Source: Gammaproteobacteria bacterium | GTDB taxonomy: Bacteria; Pseudomonadota; Gammaproteobacteria; Burkholderiales; Rhodocyclaceae | Assembly (NCBI GenBank): GCA_029289235.1 | Contig: JARFTZ010000048.1 | Location: 62,001-126,000 of the forward strand | Length of the DNA stretch: 64,000 bases | Direction: 5' to 3' | Part shown: piece after piece, positions 44,045 through 54,505 of the stretch | Layout: each line of letters opens with the position of its first letter | Numbering within the stretch: position 1 is the first letter of the stretch | Translations under genes and position numbers: made by a program | The notes under the pieces: model-generated | The model's database searches: none | What the model saw: the letters and a program-made list of their open reading frames with translations, nothing else | What the model was told of the DNA's origin: nothing

Positions 44045-44056
44045 GGTGCCTCCCGC

Positions 44057-44734
44057 TTAGCGCATCTGGCGCTGGAGAATGTTCGAGAACTCTTCCATGA
44101 ACGACTCGAAGCGGGTGGCCAGCCGGTCGATTTCATGGGAGAAGCGGTTGTAGGCAACGACCGCCGGAATCGCGGCGAAAAGGCCGATGGCGGTGGCGAC
44201 CAGCGCTTCGGCGATGCCCGGCGCGACGGCCGAAAGCGTGGCCTGGCCGACGTTGGACAGGCCGCGGAACGAGTGCATGATCCCCCACACAGTGCCGAAC
44301 AGGCCGACGTAGGGGCTGACCGAACCGACCGAGGCGAGGAACGCGAGGTGGGCGTCGATGTTGTCGATCTCGCGCTGGTAGGTGGCGCGCATCGCGCGGC
44401 GCGAGCCGTCGATGATGTCCTTGGGATCGAGGTTCTTCTGGCTGCGCAGTTTGGCAAATTCGCGGAAGCCGGCTTCGAAGATGCGTTCCATACTGCCGGC
44501 CCCGTGGCGGTCGTTAACTGCACTCTGGTACAGGCTGTTCAGATCGCCGCCGCTCCAGAAGTCGCGCTCGAACTGCTCGGTCTGCGACTTGGCCTGCTTG
44601 ACGGTGAACCATTTGCGGAAGATGTAGTACCAGGACATGAAGGAGACGCTGGCGAGCATCGCCATGACGACCTGGACGACGGCACTGGCGTTGAGGATCA
44701 GGTGCAGGATGGAGAGGTCTTGCGAGACGTTCAT
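44057..44734 (-). CDS. tolQ: Tol-Pal proton-channel subunit TolQ
   Basis: 225 residues of the MotA/TolQ/ExbB family: an N-terminal TM (about 17-40, VVQVMAMLASVSFMSWYYIF), a cytoplasmic loop, and two further helices with GLFGTVWGIMHSFRGL and EALVATAIGLFAAIPAVVAYN, the channel-forming motifs. Its start overlaps the stop of ybgC by 4 nt. Confidence 0.97.
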   Translation of the reverse strand: MNVSQDLSILHLILNASAVVQVVMAMLASVSFMSWYYIFRKWFTVKQAKSQTEQFERDFWSGGDLNSLYQSAVNDRHGAGSMERIFEAGFREFAKLRSQKNLDPKDIIDGSRRAMRATYQREIDNIDAHLAFLASVGSVSPYVGLFGTVWGIMHSFRGLSNVGQATLSAVAPGIAEALVATAIGLFAAIPAVVAYNRFSHEIDRLATRFESFMEEFSNILQRQMR

Positions 44735-45186
44735 TGGATGGCTTCCAGTTGAGCCCGCATCGGCGCGGGAATGGAGGTGACTTTCATCTGGCCCGCGCCG
44801 CTATCCACGCTGACGCAGACGATCTGGATCTTGCCGCTGATCAGCTCGTCCCAGCCATCTTCGGCCAGCGGGTTGCCGCGCCGGATGTGCTGGCGGAAGA
44901 AGATCTGCGAGCGGGATATCTTCTCGACTTCGAGGCTGACGGTCAGCAGGTCGTCGAGCCGGGCCGGTTTCAGATACTCGAGGCTGACACTGCGCACGAC
45001 GAAGGCGATGCCGGCATCGCGCAGCAGATCACCCTGCTCATGCCCGATCGAGCGCAGCCATTCGGTGCGGCAGCGCTCCAGGAATTTCAGGTAGTTGGCG
45101 TAATACACCACGCCACCGGCGTCGGTGTCTTCGTAATAGATGCGAACAGGAATCGTGAAGGCGTTCGGCTTCTGCTCGTGTTTCAT
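44731..45186 (-). CDS. ybgC: Tol-Pal system-associated acyl-CoA thioesterase
   Basis: 151 residues with a 4HBT hotdog fold. The catalytic segment is YYEDTDAGGVVYYANYLKFLERCRTEWL (key part DTDAGGVVYYANYL). YbgC hydrolyses acyl-CoA thioesters and is the conserved first gene of the tol-pal operon. It starts 71 nt after ruvB; the intervening sequence may carry a tol promoter (a TTGTCA on the minus strand) but its -10 is poor. Confidence 0.95.
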   Translation of the reverse strand: MKHEQKPNAFTIPVRIYYEDTDAGGVVYYANYLKFLERCRTEWLRSIGHEQGDLLRDAGIAFVVRSVSLEYLKPARLDDLLTVSLEVEKISRSQIFFRQHIRRGNPLAEDGWDELISGKIQIVCVSVDSGAGQMKVTSIPAPMRAQLEAIQ

Positions 45187-45257
45187 GGCGGGATTCTAGT
45201 TCTGCGCTGAAGACTTTGATGTAAGAAATTGTGACAAGCTCTTGTTTTATGGCTTTT

Positions 45258-46327
<1,070 letters not shown>

Positions 46328-46331
<4 letters not shown>

Positions 46332-47401
46332 ATGGACGGCTGCTCTTCGTATTCGGTCAGCGCCAGCCACTCGCGGATCAGCACCTGGCCAAGAGCCAGC
46401 AGCATCGGACCGAGGAACAGGCCGATGAAGCCGAAGACGAGGACGCCGCCGAAGATGCCGACGACGATCAGCAACAACGGCAGGCTGGACGTGCGCGAGA
46501 TCAGGATCGGCTTGACGAAATTGTCGACGCTGCTGATCCCGAACATGCCCCACAACACCATGAAGATCGCCCAGCCGGTCTGCCCGCTGTCGTAGAGCCA
46601 CACGGCGGCGCCAAGCCAGATCAGGGTCGCGCCGATGACCGGAACCATCGAGAAGATGAAGGTGGTGAAGGTGAGCATGGCCACGCCGGGAACGCCGGCG
46701 ATGGCGTAGCCGATCATGGCGACGAGCGCCTGCGCGGCGGCTGTGCCGACGATGCCGACCATCACGCCGGTAACCGTGCCTTCGGCCAGTTTGAGCATCC
46801 GCTGGCCGAGGTCGCCAGCGATCTTGCGTGCACCGTTGCGCATCGCGGCCGCATACTTCTCGGCGTCGCGGAAAATGAAGAAGACGAAGAAGATGACCAG
46901 CATCAACTGGATCAGCCCCTGGCCGAGCAATGAGACCGTGGCGACCGCCATCTTGCGGGTCGGGTCGATCAACTGGCGCAGGAGATTGTTCATCTCTTCG
47001 CGGCTGGCAGCGAGTTCGTGCCAGTACGTGTCGATGACGTTGCCGATAACCGGCCAGTTGCTCATCCATGCGGGCGGGTCGGCCGGCAGTCCGGTTTCGA
47101 GCATCGGGCGGAAATAGCGCAGCGCCGTTTCGATGCCCTGGGCCAAGGTGCCGGAGAGCACAGCCAGCGGCGCAAGCAACAGAAGAACGAGCAGAATCGA
47201 CATCAGCAACGCGGCAAGGTGGCTGCGTCCGCGACAAAACGTCACCATGCGGTCGCGTAGCGGTGCAGTGGTGACGCAGATGACCACCGCGAACAAGAGC
47301 GTCCCGGTGAACGGCAGCAGCACCGCGATACACCCCACGAGCAGCAAGGCGACGATGGCGATCTGGATGATCTGTTTCTGGGCGGAGGTGATCTGGTGCA
47401 T
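46328..47401 (-). CDS. AI-2E family (PerM/TqsA-like) membrane protein
   Basis: 357 residues, about eight helices, of the UPF0118/AI-2E transporter family. Landmarks: the N-terminal helix pair, the central [16 protein letters not shown] region, and C-terminal helices with [18 protein letters not shown] and [17 protein letters not shown]. Family members include the quorum-signal exporter TqsA and sodium/proton or other permeases, so the substrate is undetermined. It sits inside the ruv operon: it begins directly after the ruvA stop and overlaps ruvB by 4 nt. Confidence 0.9.
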
Positions 47402-47977
47402 TTACGCTTTGGACAAAAGTTTGAGGGCCTGGCGAATGCCGTCCGACGTTGAGAGACCCGGTGGCAGCTGCTTCATGACCGCCGAAGCTTCGCGGTCATT
47501 GTATCCCAGCGCCAGCAGGGCGTTGATGATGTCGTGCTGGCTGTCCTCGATGGCGCGATGGGCGGTTGGCAGCGCGTCGGCAAGCTTTCCCTTGAGTTCG
47601 AGCAGCAACCGCTCGGCGGTCTTCTTGCCGATGCCCGGAACCTTGGTGAGGCGACCAACTTCCTGGCGCGCAATGGCTTCAGCCAGTTCGCCGACCGACA
47701 GCCCGGACAGCACGGCGAGCGCGGTGCGCGCGCCGATGCCGGAAATCTTCAGCAGTTGCCGGAAGGCGAAACGTTCTCCTTCCGTGCCGAAGCCGAAAAG
47801 GAACTGGCCGTCCTCGCGGACCGCGAAGTGAGTGAACAGGGTCGTCTTTTCGCCGATGCCCGGCAGATTGAAGAAGGTGCTCATCGGGACATCGACCTCG
47901 TAGCCGATGCCATGCACATCGATCACCACTTGCGGTGGAGTCTTTTCCAGCAGTATTCCCGTCAATCGCCCGATCAT
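47402..47977 (-). CDS. ruvA: Holliday junction DNA helicase subunit RuvA
   Basis: 191 residues from ATG 47977. Domain I is an OB fold ([20 protein letters not shown]). Domain II has two helix-hairpin-helix motifs ([18 protein letters not shown] and [20 protein letters not shown]). Domain III, which contacts RuvB, is at about 145-191 ([12 protein letters not shown]). Its start overlaps the ruvC stop (ATGA), and its stop abuts the next gene. Confidence 0.97.
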   Translation of the reverse strand: MIGRLTGILLEKTPPQVVIDVHGIGYEVDVPMSTFFNLPGIGEKTTLFTHFAVREDGQFLFGFGTEGERFAFRQLLKISGIGARTALAVLSGLSVGELAEAIARQEVGRLTKVPGIGKKTAERLLLELKGKLADALPTAHRAIEDSQHDIINALLALGYNDREASAVMKQLPPGLSTSDGIRQALKLLSKA

Positions 47978-48549
47978 CCGTTCTTCGCCTCGCTCAGTTT
48001 GCCCAGGATCATCCGGCCGTTGCGAATCCGGAATCCCTTCGTTGACATGCTCCCCAACCCCTGCCCGCCATGCGCGTGGGCGATGGCGCAAGCCAGCGCG
48101 TCGGCGGCGTCGGGGCTCGGTTCGCCGGGCAGCGACAGCAGCCGGCGAACCATGTGCTGAACCTGTGTCTTGTCCGCATGCCCGTTGCCGACGACCGCCT
48201 GCTTGACCTGCAGCGCGGTGTACTCGGCGACCTCGACGCCGCCGGCGACCAGCGTGGTGATTGCCGCTCCGCGCGCCTGCCCCAGCAACAACGTCGATTG
48301 GGGGTTAACGTTCACGAAGACGATTTCGATGACAGCCTGATCGGGCTCGTACTTTTTCAGCAGTTGGTTGATTCCCGTGTTGATCGTGCCCAGTCGCGCC
48401 GGGAGCGAGGTCGTGGCGTCGGTGCGGATGCAGCCGCTGGCGATGTATGTCAGCCGGTTGCCGAGCTTCTCGATGACGCCGAAGCCGGTGACGCGCAGGC
48501 CCGGATCGATGCCGAGAATGCGGATGGGAGAGAGTGTCGTCGAGGGCAA
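47974..48549 (-). CDS. ruvC: Holliday junction resolvase RuvC
   Basis: 191 residues if started at the TTG at 48549. The acidic residues are in place: Asp in [15 protein letters not shown], Glu in [15 protein letters not shown], and the Asp pair in [14 protein letters not shown]. No ATG or GTG is found close to the fold start, and the next in-frame ATG upstream (48672) would add about 40 residues read through a terminator-like hairpin. The TTG has no clear ribosome site, so the exact start is uncertain. It is the first gene of the ruv operon. Confidence 0.92.
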   Translation of the reverse strand: MPSTTLSPIRILGIDPGLRVTGFGVIEKLGNRLTYIASGCIRTDATTSLPARLGTINTGINQLLKKYEPDQAVIEIVFVNVNPQSTLLLGQARGAAITTLVAGGVEVAEYTALQVKQAVVGNGHADKTQVQHMVRRLLSLPGEPSPDAADALACAIAHAHGGQGLGSMSTKGFRIRNGRMILGKLSEAKNG

Positions 48550-48641
48550 CGTCGGAGGCTCGTGGTGACGGCGGGCTGGCGATGGAGGCGCACAGTATAC
48601 CGAGTCCGGGTTGCGCAGCGTGTTTGAATGGCGCTGAAAGT

Positions 48642-48670
48642 GGTGCTGCCCGAATGCTTCGGGCAGCACC
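48642..48670 (-). terminator. Terminator-like hairpin after the TRAP operon
   Basis: GGTGCTGCCCGAA-TGC-TTCGGGCAGCACC is a perfect 13-bp stem with a 3-nt loop, 20 nt past the TRAP permease stop. The following minus-strand sequence (ACTTTCAG) is poor in T, so termination may be weak or factor-dependent. Confidence 0.65.
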
Positions 48671-48689
48671 ATCCGTGCCGGCGGGACGG

Positions 48690-50723
48690 TCAGGCCGGCA
48701 GGGCGTTCCCGCTCTTCTTGGCGGCCAGGTACTGGATTGCCAGCAGCAGGGCCAGGGCGGCCAGGCCGATCATGTCGGAGTAAACACCGCTGTCGATCAG
48801 CGCCAGTGCGCCGAGCGCAGCGACGAACCGCACGAGCATGTTCGCCCTGGTGAAGAGATAGCCTTCAACCGCGACGCTGATCATGAAGACGCCGACGCAG
48901 GCGCCAGCAGCGACCCGCAGTCCTTCGAGGAAAGTCGTGTTGATGAGGAGCAGTTGCGGCGAGTATACGAACATGAACGGCACGATGAATCCGGCGATGG
49001 CCAGCTTGACCGCGGCGAAACCGGTCTTCATCGGGTCGCCTCCCGATACGCCGGCCGCCGCGAAGGCCGCCAGTGCGACCGGCGGCGTGAGGTTGGCGAA
49101 CATGGCGTAGTAGAAGGAGAACATGTGCGCGGCGATCACCGGGATGCCCAGTTTGGCCAGAGCCGGAGCGGCGACCGTAGCGGTGATGATATAGGCCGGA
49201 ATCGACGGCACGCCCATGCCCAGGATCATGCAGGTGATCATGGTGAAGATGAGCGTAATGACCAGGCTCTTGCCGCCGAGCGTGATGATGGTGTTCGCCA
49301 TCGTCAGCCCGAAGCCGGTCTTCGAGGTGACGCCGATGATGATGCCCACGCAGGCGCAGGCGATGGCCACCGCCACGGTCTGTGTCGCACCGTCGGCGAA
49401 CGCGTCGCAGATGTCCTTGAAGCTCATCCGGGTGCTCTTCTTCAAGGACGCCACGACGATGGTCGCGACGATGGTGATCACCGCCGAGAAGACGACCGTG
49501 GTGCCCGAGAAGAGCAGCAGGTAGAGCAGGAGGAAGATCGGGATCAGCAGATGCCCCTTGTCCTTCATGACGTCCTTGACGAGCGGCAGGCGATCCTTCG
49601 GCAGGCCGACCAGGTTGGTCTTTCCGGCACGCAACTGCACCTGGACGATGATCCCGAGGTAGTACAGCAAGGCGGGAATCGCGGCGTGGACGATGATGGT
49701 CGAATAGGGAACGCTCAGTATCTCGGCCATGATGAAGGCCGCCGCGCCCATGACCGGCGGGAGCAACTGTCCGCCGACCGACGAGGATGCTTCCACCGCA
49801 CCGGCGAAATCCTTCGAATAGCCGGTTTTCTTCATCAGCGGAATGGTGAAGGCGCCGGTGGTCACCACGTTGGCTACCGCGGAGCCGTTGATCGAGCCAA
49901 GCAGTCCAGACGACATGACCGCGACCTTTGCCGGCCCGCCCTTGGTGTGTCCGGCCAGCGCCATGGCCAGATCATTGAAGAAGGCCCCCATCCCCGACTT
50001 GCCCATCACGGCACCGAACAGGATGAACAGGAAGATGTAGCTCGCCGCGACGCTGACCGAGGTGCCGAAAATGCCTTCGGTATTGGCGAAGAAGTGGTTG
50101 GAAAGCTGCATCCAGGTGTAGCCGCGGTGCCCGAAGACGCCGGGAACGCTCCGCCCGAACAGGCCGTAGGCGATGAACAGCAGGCTCAGGACGGGGAGCG
50201 CCCAGCCAGCGGAGCGTCTCGCGGCTTCGAGAACCAGCACGGTCAGCAGGGTCGCCACGACGAGGTCGGGGGTGTTAGGCATCCCCGCCCGTTCGACCAC
50301 GCCGAGATAGTCGGCCCAGACATACGCCGCCACGGAGATGGACAAAACGACGAGCAGCCAATCCCACCAGGAAACGTGCTTGAAGTTGCTCCGCTTGCTG
50401 AACGGATACATGACGAAGCAGAGGCCGAGCATCATCGAGACGTGCAGCGAGCGATGCTCGAGCACGACCGGTGTGCCGACCAGCGAAGTGATGAAGTGGT
50501 ACAGCGTCACCCCGATGCAGGCCAGGTAGAACAGCTTGGCGATCCACGGCGTCGCCAGCTTGCGCACGCTGGACTCCTTGTCCAGGTCCTTGATCAGATT
50601 CAGTTGTTCTTCGGTCAGTTCGCCGGCCATGGCCTTGGCGATGGCCTCGTCCGAGCCGTCCTGGCCGGTATCGGCGCGCAGGCCGTCGCCGGTATTTTTA
50701 TCGTCTTGCTTCATTTCCGCCAT
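48690..50723 (-). CDS. TRAP transporter fused permease (4TM/12TM, TAXI type)
   Basis: 677 residues, about 16-18 helices. The small DctQ-like part and large DctM-like part are fused in one chain, which is characteristic of TRAP systems that use TAXI solute-binding proteins. Family landmarks: [38 protein letters not shown], and [20 protein letters not shown]. It drives sodium- or proton-coupled uptake of organic acids or related anions delivered by the binding protein encoded upstream. The start at 50723 has AAAGGTGA upstream and overlaps the DUF1850 gene by 13 nt. The substrate is unknown. Confidence 0.95.
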   Translation of the reverse strand: MAEMKQDDKNTGDGLRADTGQDGSDEAIAKAMAGELTEEQLNLIKDLDKESSVRKLATPWIAKLFYLACIGVTLYHFITSLVGTPVVLEHRSLHVSMMLGLCFVMYPFSKRSNFKHVSWWDWLLVVLSISVAAYVWADYLGVVERAGMPNTPDLVVATLLTVLVLEAARRSAGWALPVLSLLFIAYGLFGRSVPGVFGHRGYTWMQLSNHFFANTEGIFGTSVSVAASYIFLFILFGAVMGKSGMGAFFNDLAMALAGHTKGGPAKVAVMSSGLLGSINGSAVANVVTTGAFTIPLMKKTGYSKDFAGAVEASSSVGGQLLPPVMGAAAFIMAEILSVPYSTIIVHAAIPALLYYLGIIVQVQLRAGKTNLVGLPKDRLPLVKDVMKDKGHLLIPIFLLLYLLLFSGTTVVFSAVITIVATIVVASLKKSTRMSFKDICDAFADGATQTVAVAIACACVGIIIGVTSKTGFGLTMANTIITLGGKSLVITLIFTMITCMILGMGVPSIPAYIITATVAAPALAKLGIPVIAAHMFSFYYAMFANLTPPVALAAFAAAGVSGGDPMKTGFAAVKLAIAGFIVPFMFVYSPQLLLINTTFLEGLRVAAGACVGVFMISVAVEGYLFTRANMLVRFVAALGALALIDSGVYSDMIGLAALALLLAIQYLAAKKSGNALPA

Positions 50724-51259
50724 TTTGGTTCACCTTTGTCCGCTTTTTCGATAACGAGCCGCAATCGGGTGTGCTCGGGAAGTTCGCTGCCACGCGTGAT
50801 CCGAATACCGTCGAGCACCAGTTCGCGTGTTGAAAAGTGCGAGTTAAGCCACACAAGTTCGGCAAACGACTGATCGATGCCCTGCATGTGGATCAGCCCG
50901 TCCTTGATGAAAGTGACGCGCCCCTTGTCTTCCGGAATCCCCGCCCCGAACGCCGGGAACGTGATCTCGTCGAGGATCAGGTTGAGGTGCTCGTCGACGT
51001 GGTAGTACTCGTTCCAGGGAATCTTCTCCAGGGAGTGTACCCAGGCGAACAACAGGCGACTGTTGGTCCGCGCAGGCACCTCCACGTACACCTGGCCTGT
51101 CTTCCAGTCATGAATGCGCAGCACGACCTCCTGCGCCGGGAACGAAGCACAGCCCCCGAGCAGAAGCACGAAAATGGCCGCAACAACGCGTCTGGCGCAC
51201 GAACTTCCAGGCGTACGCCAGACGCCATGACATGAAATGCAGGCGAGGACCCCCTGCAT
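50711..51259 (-). CDS. DUF1850 family lipoprotein associated with TAXI-TRAP transporter
   Basis: 182 residues with a late lipobox (FVLLLGGCASF, Cys at about 37; the first 20 residues before the hydrophobic stretch may mean that the true start is internal, but I find no better start codon). The mature part fits DUF1850: WVHSLEKIPWNEYY, FPAFGAGIPEDKG and the THR-LRLVIEKA end. DUF1850 genes recur between TAXI binding protein and fused permease. The function is unknown; an accessory role in the transporter is inferred. It starts 4 nt after the binding-protein stop. Confidence 0.85.
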   Translation of the reverse strand: MQGVLACISCHGVWRTPGSSCARRVVAAIFVLLLGGCASFPAQEVVLRIHDWKTGQVYVEVPARTNSRLLFAWVHSLEKIPWNEYYHVDEHLNLILDEITFPAFGAGIPEDKGRVTFIKDGLIHMQGIDQSFAELVWLNSHFSTRELVLDGIRITRGSELPEHTRLRLVIEKADKGEPKWRK

Positions 51260-51263
51260 TTCC

Positions 51264-52259
51264 TTACTTCATCAGGCCCGCTTCCTTGTAGTAGCGGATC
51301 GCCCCTTCGTGGAGCGGAACCGACGTGCCGGTAACGCCGCGCAAGGCGGTTTCCGGCTTGATGTTGGCCTTGGCCGTGGCATGGGCGCCCTGGATGGTCT
51401 CCAGTCCGGCCGGCGAGAAGACGTTCTTCAGGATGTCGTGAACGACCTCGGCGGGAAGCTTCTTGTCGGCCACCAGGATGTTCATGACGGCGGTGGTCTG
51501 CGTGTCGGCCGGGGTACCGTAGGTTGCAGCCGGGATGTTCGACTCGATGTAGAAGGGATACTTCTTGATCAGCCGCTGCCGGGCTTCGCCGTCGACCGGA
51601 ACGAAGGCGATCTTCTTGGTCACGCCGAGTTCGCGGATGGTCGCGTTGCCCAGTCCGGACGTGACGAACGCCGCGTCGATCAGGCCGTTCTTCATCTGGT
51701 CGATGGCCTCGCCGTAGTTGAGGTAATCAACCTTGACGTCCTTGTAGGTCATGCCGTGCGCTTCGAAGATCATCCGGGCGTTGATTTCCACGCCGGAGTT
51801 GGGGGCTCCCACGCCGATCCGTTTGCCCTTGAGGTCGGCGAACGACTTGATGCCCGAGTCCGCGGTGGTCACGATCTGGACGACGTTCGGCCAGAGGCCC
51901 ATCAAGGCGCGCAGGTTGGCCGCCGGTTTCTTTCCTTCGTAGGCGCCGAAGGCTTCGACCGCCTGAATGACGGCGTCGGACATGGCGATCGCGATTTCGC
52001 CCTGGCCGGTCTGGAGGGCGTTGATGTTCTCGGCCGTGGCACCGGTCGCGGTGGCGGACGCCTTGTAGCCCAGTTTGCCGATCAGGGTGGAGAAGGCGCC
52101 CCCGATCGGGAAGTAGATGCCGCTGGAGGGACCGGTCAGCACGGTGATGTAGTGGTCGCCGCGCTTGATGTCCTGCGCCGAAGAGACCGAGGGCAGGGTG
52201 GACAGTGCCATGGCGAGCGGTACGGCAACGGCACAGAGAAGACGTCGACTGCTTTTCAT
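51264..52259 (-). CDS. TAXI-family TRAP solute-binding protein
   Basis: 331 residues from ATG 52259, with AAGGAGG 8 nt upstream. A signal peptide (about 1-27, ending VSSAQD) directs it to the periplasm. The fold has TAXI landmarks: VLTGPSSGIYFPIGGAFSTL, GATAENINALQTGQGEIAIAM (landmark pieces), and KRIGVGAPNSGVEINARM. It captures substrate for the fused permease. It is the first gene of its operon, about 112 nt downstream of the predicted sigma54 start site. Known TAXI ligands include glutamate and C4/C5 dicarboxylates, but the ligand here is not known. Confidence 0.95.
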   Translation of the reverse strand: MKSSRRLLCAVAVPLAMALSTLPSVSSAQDIKRGDHYITVLTGPSSGIYFPIGGAFSTLIGKLGYKASATATGATAENINALQTGQGEIAIAMSDAVIQAVEAFGAYEGKKPAANLRALMGLWPNVVQIVTTADSGIKSFADLKGKRIGVGAPNSGVEINARMIFEAHGMTYKDVKVDYLNYGEAIDQMKNGLIDAAFVTSGLGNATIRELGVTKKIAFVPVDGEARQRLIKKYPFYIESNIPAATYGTPADTQTTAVMNILVADKKLPAEVVHDILKNVFSPAGLETIQGAHATAKANIKPETALRGVTGTSVPLHEGAIRYYKEAGLMK

Positions 52260-52382
52260 TGTAAAACCCTCCTTGTTGAGTATTGAGCTTTGCCATTCGC
52301 CTGCAAGGAACGGATCGGAAAGACCACGAAAAGACACGCTTGAAAACGGGCCTCTGCAGGCGTGATGGTCTGCTAGCGTTGA

Positions 52383-52397
52383 GCAAATCCTGTGCCA
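52383..52397 (-). promoter_or_regulatory. Sigma54 (-24/-12) promoter of the TAXI-TRAP operon
   Basis: On the minus strand the sequence is TGGCAC-AGGAT-TTGC, a perfect match to the consensus TGGCAC-N5-TTGC. Transcription would start near 52371 and give a leader of about 112 nt to the binding-protein ATG. The adjacent divergent gene encodes a sigma54 activator. Confidence 0.88.
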
Positions 52398-52448
52398 GCG
52401 AGAAAACTCCGGTCCGCCTGCGCAAACGCTTGAAACAATGCCCTTCCG

Positions 52449-52471
52449 GTGCTGCGCATTGGTCGCAGCAC
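52449..52471. repeat. 8-bp dyad, candidate activator site (proximal)
   Basis: GTGCTGCG-N7-CGCAGCAC is a perfect inverted repeat, centred about 88 bp upstream of the predicted sigma54 start. Confidence 0.6.
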
Positions 52472-52497
52472 GGGCGCCGTGTCGGGTTTTCCGGAAT

Positions 52498-52512
52498 CGC
52501 CTGTCGCAGGCG
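52498..52512. repeat. 6-bp dyad, candidate activator site (middle)
   Basis: CGCCTG-TCG-CAGGCG is a perfect inverted repeat adjoining the next dyad (they share base 52512). Confidence 0.5.
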
Positions 52513-52527
52513 TGCGGATTTCCGCAC
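52512..52527. repeat. DctD-like upstream activator site (distal dyad)
   Basis: GTGCGGA-TT-TCCGCAC is a perfect 7-2-7 dyad, centred about 148 bp upstream of the predicted start. From memory it resembles the dyads bound by rhizobial DctD. The spacing is usual for enhancers of sigma54 promoters. Confidence 0.65.
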
Positions 52528-52657
52528 ATTGAGTGACTCGAAAGCCCCCGTTGCAAGGAGACCCCCGCGTTTTTGTATGGAGGAGACGCCGCCTTGTGTC
52601 GCATAATCACCACCTGATGAGCAATCCGGGTCTGACTTTGAACAAAAAAGGGAACGC

Positions 52658-54505
52658 ATGCGCATAGCCGGTCTCGCAGCCCGGAGCGGTCGCGCCTGGA
52701 CCCGATCGATGCTGCGGCTCTCCCTCGCCTTGGTCGTTTGCGTCCTCGCGGGATGGGGCGTGCGCGAGCTGGTGCTGGTGCATCAGCTCGACCTGCTGGC
52801 CCTGCAGTCGCGGCATCACGTCGAGTTCTTCCGCATGAGCCTGCAGTCCCTGCTTTCGCGCAACGAGTCGCTGCCCCGTGTCATCGCGATGGAGGAGCGG
52901 CTGCTGGCGTTGCTGGCCAATCCCACGGACACGAAGGCGCAGGATGCGGTCAATAACTACCTTCTCGATGTGCAGCACGGGGCGGGCATCAATGCCGTGT
53001 ATCTTATGGACCGCAACGGATTGACGCTCGCCGCGAGCAATTTCCAGTCGGCGAGTTCGTACATTGGGCACACCTATGCTTTCCGCCCGTATTTCCAGCT
53101 GGCATTGCACGGCGGCCTGGGCCGGTTCTACGGCCTCGGGGCGACGACCGGGGAACCCGGCTATTTCCTGGCATCGCCGATTGCCGGTTCGGACGGCCCG
53201 ATCGGCGTCGTCGTCGTCAAGATAAGCCTTGAGGATTTCGAATCCGCTTTGGTACGCAACGGTGATCCGGTCCTGCTGGTCGACGCCAACGGGGTGGTAT
53301 TTCTGTCCTCGGTTCCGGAGTTCAAGTACCGTACCCTGATGCCGCTCGACGCCGAGGTCATGCAGAGGATCAAAGCGTCTCGCCAGTACGGCGACCAGGA
53401 CCTGCGCCCCTTGGGCATCCACTTGCAGTTGCAGGACGAGCCGCAACAGATTCGCGCCAGCCTGCAGGGACGGGCCGATGACGTCTATCTCGCACAATCG
53501 GTGCTGACAGCACCCGAAGGATGGTCGATCGTGCTGCTGTCGTCAACGCGACAGCAGCGGCAGAACGCGCTGCTGGCCGGGATGGCGACAGGCCTGGCGG
53601 TGGCCTTCGCGCTGTCGGTGCTGTTCTTCTTCCGCCTGAACATCAAGCGCTATCACGAGCGTCGGCAGGCGGAGGCGGCGTTGCGCCAGGCGTATGCCGA
53701 CCTGGAGAAGCGTATCGCCGAACGGACGGCTGACCTGACGGCGACCAACGCTTCGCTGGAGGAAAAGGTCGGTGCGCTGAAGACAACGGAAACCATCCTG
53801 CGCGAAACGCGGGACAGCGCCGTGCAGGCCGGCAAGCTCGCCGTACTCGGGCAGATGGCCGCCGGGATCAGCCACGAACTGAATCAGCCGCTGACCGCCT
53901 TGCATACCTTTGCCGACAACGCGGTTGGCCTGCTCGAACGCGGCGATGCCGCCGAAGTCCGAGAAAACCTCGGGCTGATCCGCCAGATGGCTGCGCGCAT
54001 GGGACGTATCGTCGGCGAAATCAAGAGCTTCACGCGCAAGCCTGCGCTGGAGCGCCGTCCGGTGGGAGTGACCAGTGTCGTGGTTCAGGCATTGATGCTG
54101 GTCGAAGCGCGGCGAAGACAGGTAGAGGCGCAGATCGACGTCCTGGGCGTACCGGACGATCTGCAGGTGTGGGCCGACCCGCAGAGGCTAGAGCAGGTAC
54201 TGGTCAATCTCCTGCTCAACGCGCTGGATGCCGTGGCCGACTCCGCGCAACGGCGCGTCAATGTCACCGCCTGCCGGGTGGACGGGCGGGTACGCATCGT
54301 GGTGCGCGATAGCGGCAGCGGGATCGACGCGGCGACGCTGCCGCATCTCTTCGAGCCCTTTTTCACCACAAAGTCCGTCGGACAGGGACTCGGGCTGGGG
54401 CTGGCCATTTCGCGGATGATCGCCAGCGAACTGGGCGGCAGCCTCGACGCCCGTAACAGCGACGGCGGCGGCGCGGAATTCATCGTGGAACTGGAGGGGG
54501 CATGA
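52658..54505 (+). CDS. Sensor histidine kinase, DctB-like
   Basis: 615 residues. TM1 at about 23-42; a large periplasmic double-Cache-like sensor (about 45-300, with GLGRFYGLGATTGEPGYF, a segment common in dicarboxylate sensors); TM2 at about 305-328; a coiled-coil linker; HisKA with GISHELNQPLTALHTFADNA (His406); and HATPase with NLLLNALDAVAD, DSGSGID and GLGLGLAISRMI. It resembles DctB, the C4-dicarboxylate sensor. It starts 7 nt after AGGGAA and overlaps the regulator gene by 4 nt. Being divergent from the TRAP operon, it probably senses the transported substrate. Confidence 0.9.
   Translation: MRIAGLAARSGRAWTRSMLRLSLALVVCVLAGWGVRELVLVHQLDLLALQSRHHVEFFRMSLQSLLSRNESLPRVIAMEERLLALLANPTDTKAQDAVNNYLLDVQHGAGINAVYLMDRNGLTLAASNFQSASSYIGHTYAFRPYFQLALHGGLGRFYGLGATTGEPGYFLASPIAGSDGPIGVVVVKISLEDFESALVRNGDPVLLVDANGVVFLSSVPEFKYRTLMPLDAEVMQRIKASRQYGDQDLRPLGIHLQLQDEPQQIRASLQGRADDVYLAQSVLTAPEGWSIVLLSSTRQQRQNALLAGMATGLAVAFALSVLFFFRLNIKRYHERRQAEAALRQAYADLEKRIAERTADLTATNASLEEKVGALKTTETILRETRDSAVQAGKLAVLGQMAAGISHELNQPLTALHTFADNAVGLLERGDAAEVRENLGLIRQMAARMGRIVGEIKSFTRKPALERRPVGVTSVVVQALMLVEARRRQVEAQIDVLGVPDDLQVWADPQRLEQVLVNLLLNALDAVADSAQRRVNVTACRVDGRVRIVVRDSGSGIDAATLPHLFEPFFTTKSVGQGLGLGLAISRMIASELGGSLDARNSDGGGAEFIVELEGA

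Larger units (their letters stand above)
52260..52657. promoter_or_regulatory. Divergent control region between TAXI-TRAP operon and two-component pair
   Basis: 398 bp without a gene, holding in order from the TRAP side a sigma54 promoter (52383-52397) and three perfect dyads (52449-52471, 52498-52512, 52512-52527). A CATAAT (52602-52607) facing the kinase gene is a possible -10 with no good -35. Confidence 0.7.

Noticed and set aside
48534-50873. A 779-codon open frame on the plus strand opposite the TRAP permease
   Set aside because: Low-complexity, His/Glu/Asp/Arg-rich translation typical of antisense frames in GC-rich DNA; the permease on the other strand is clear.
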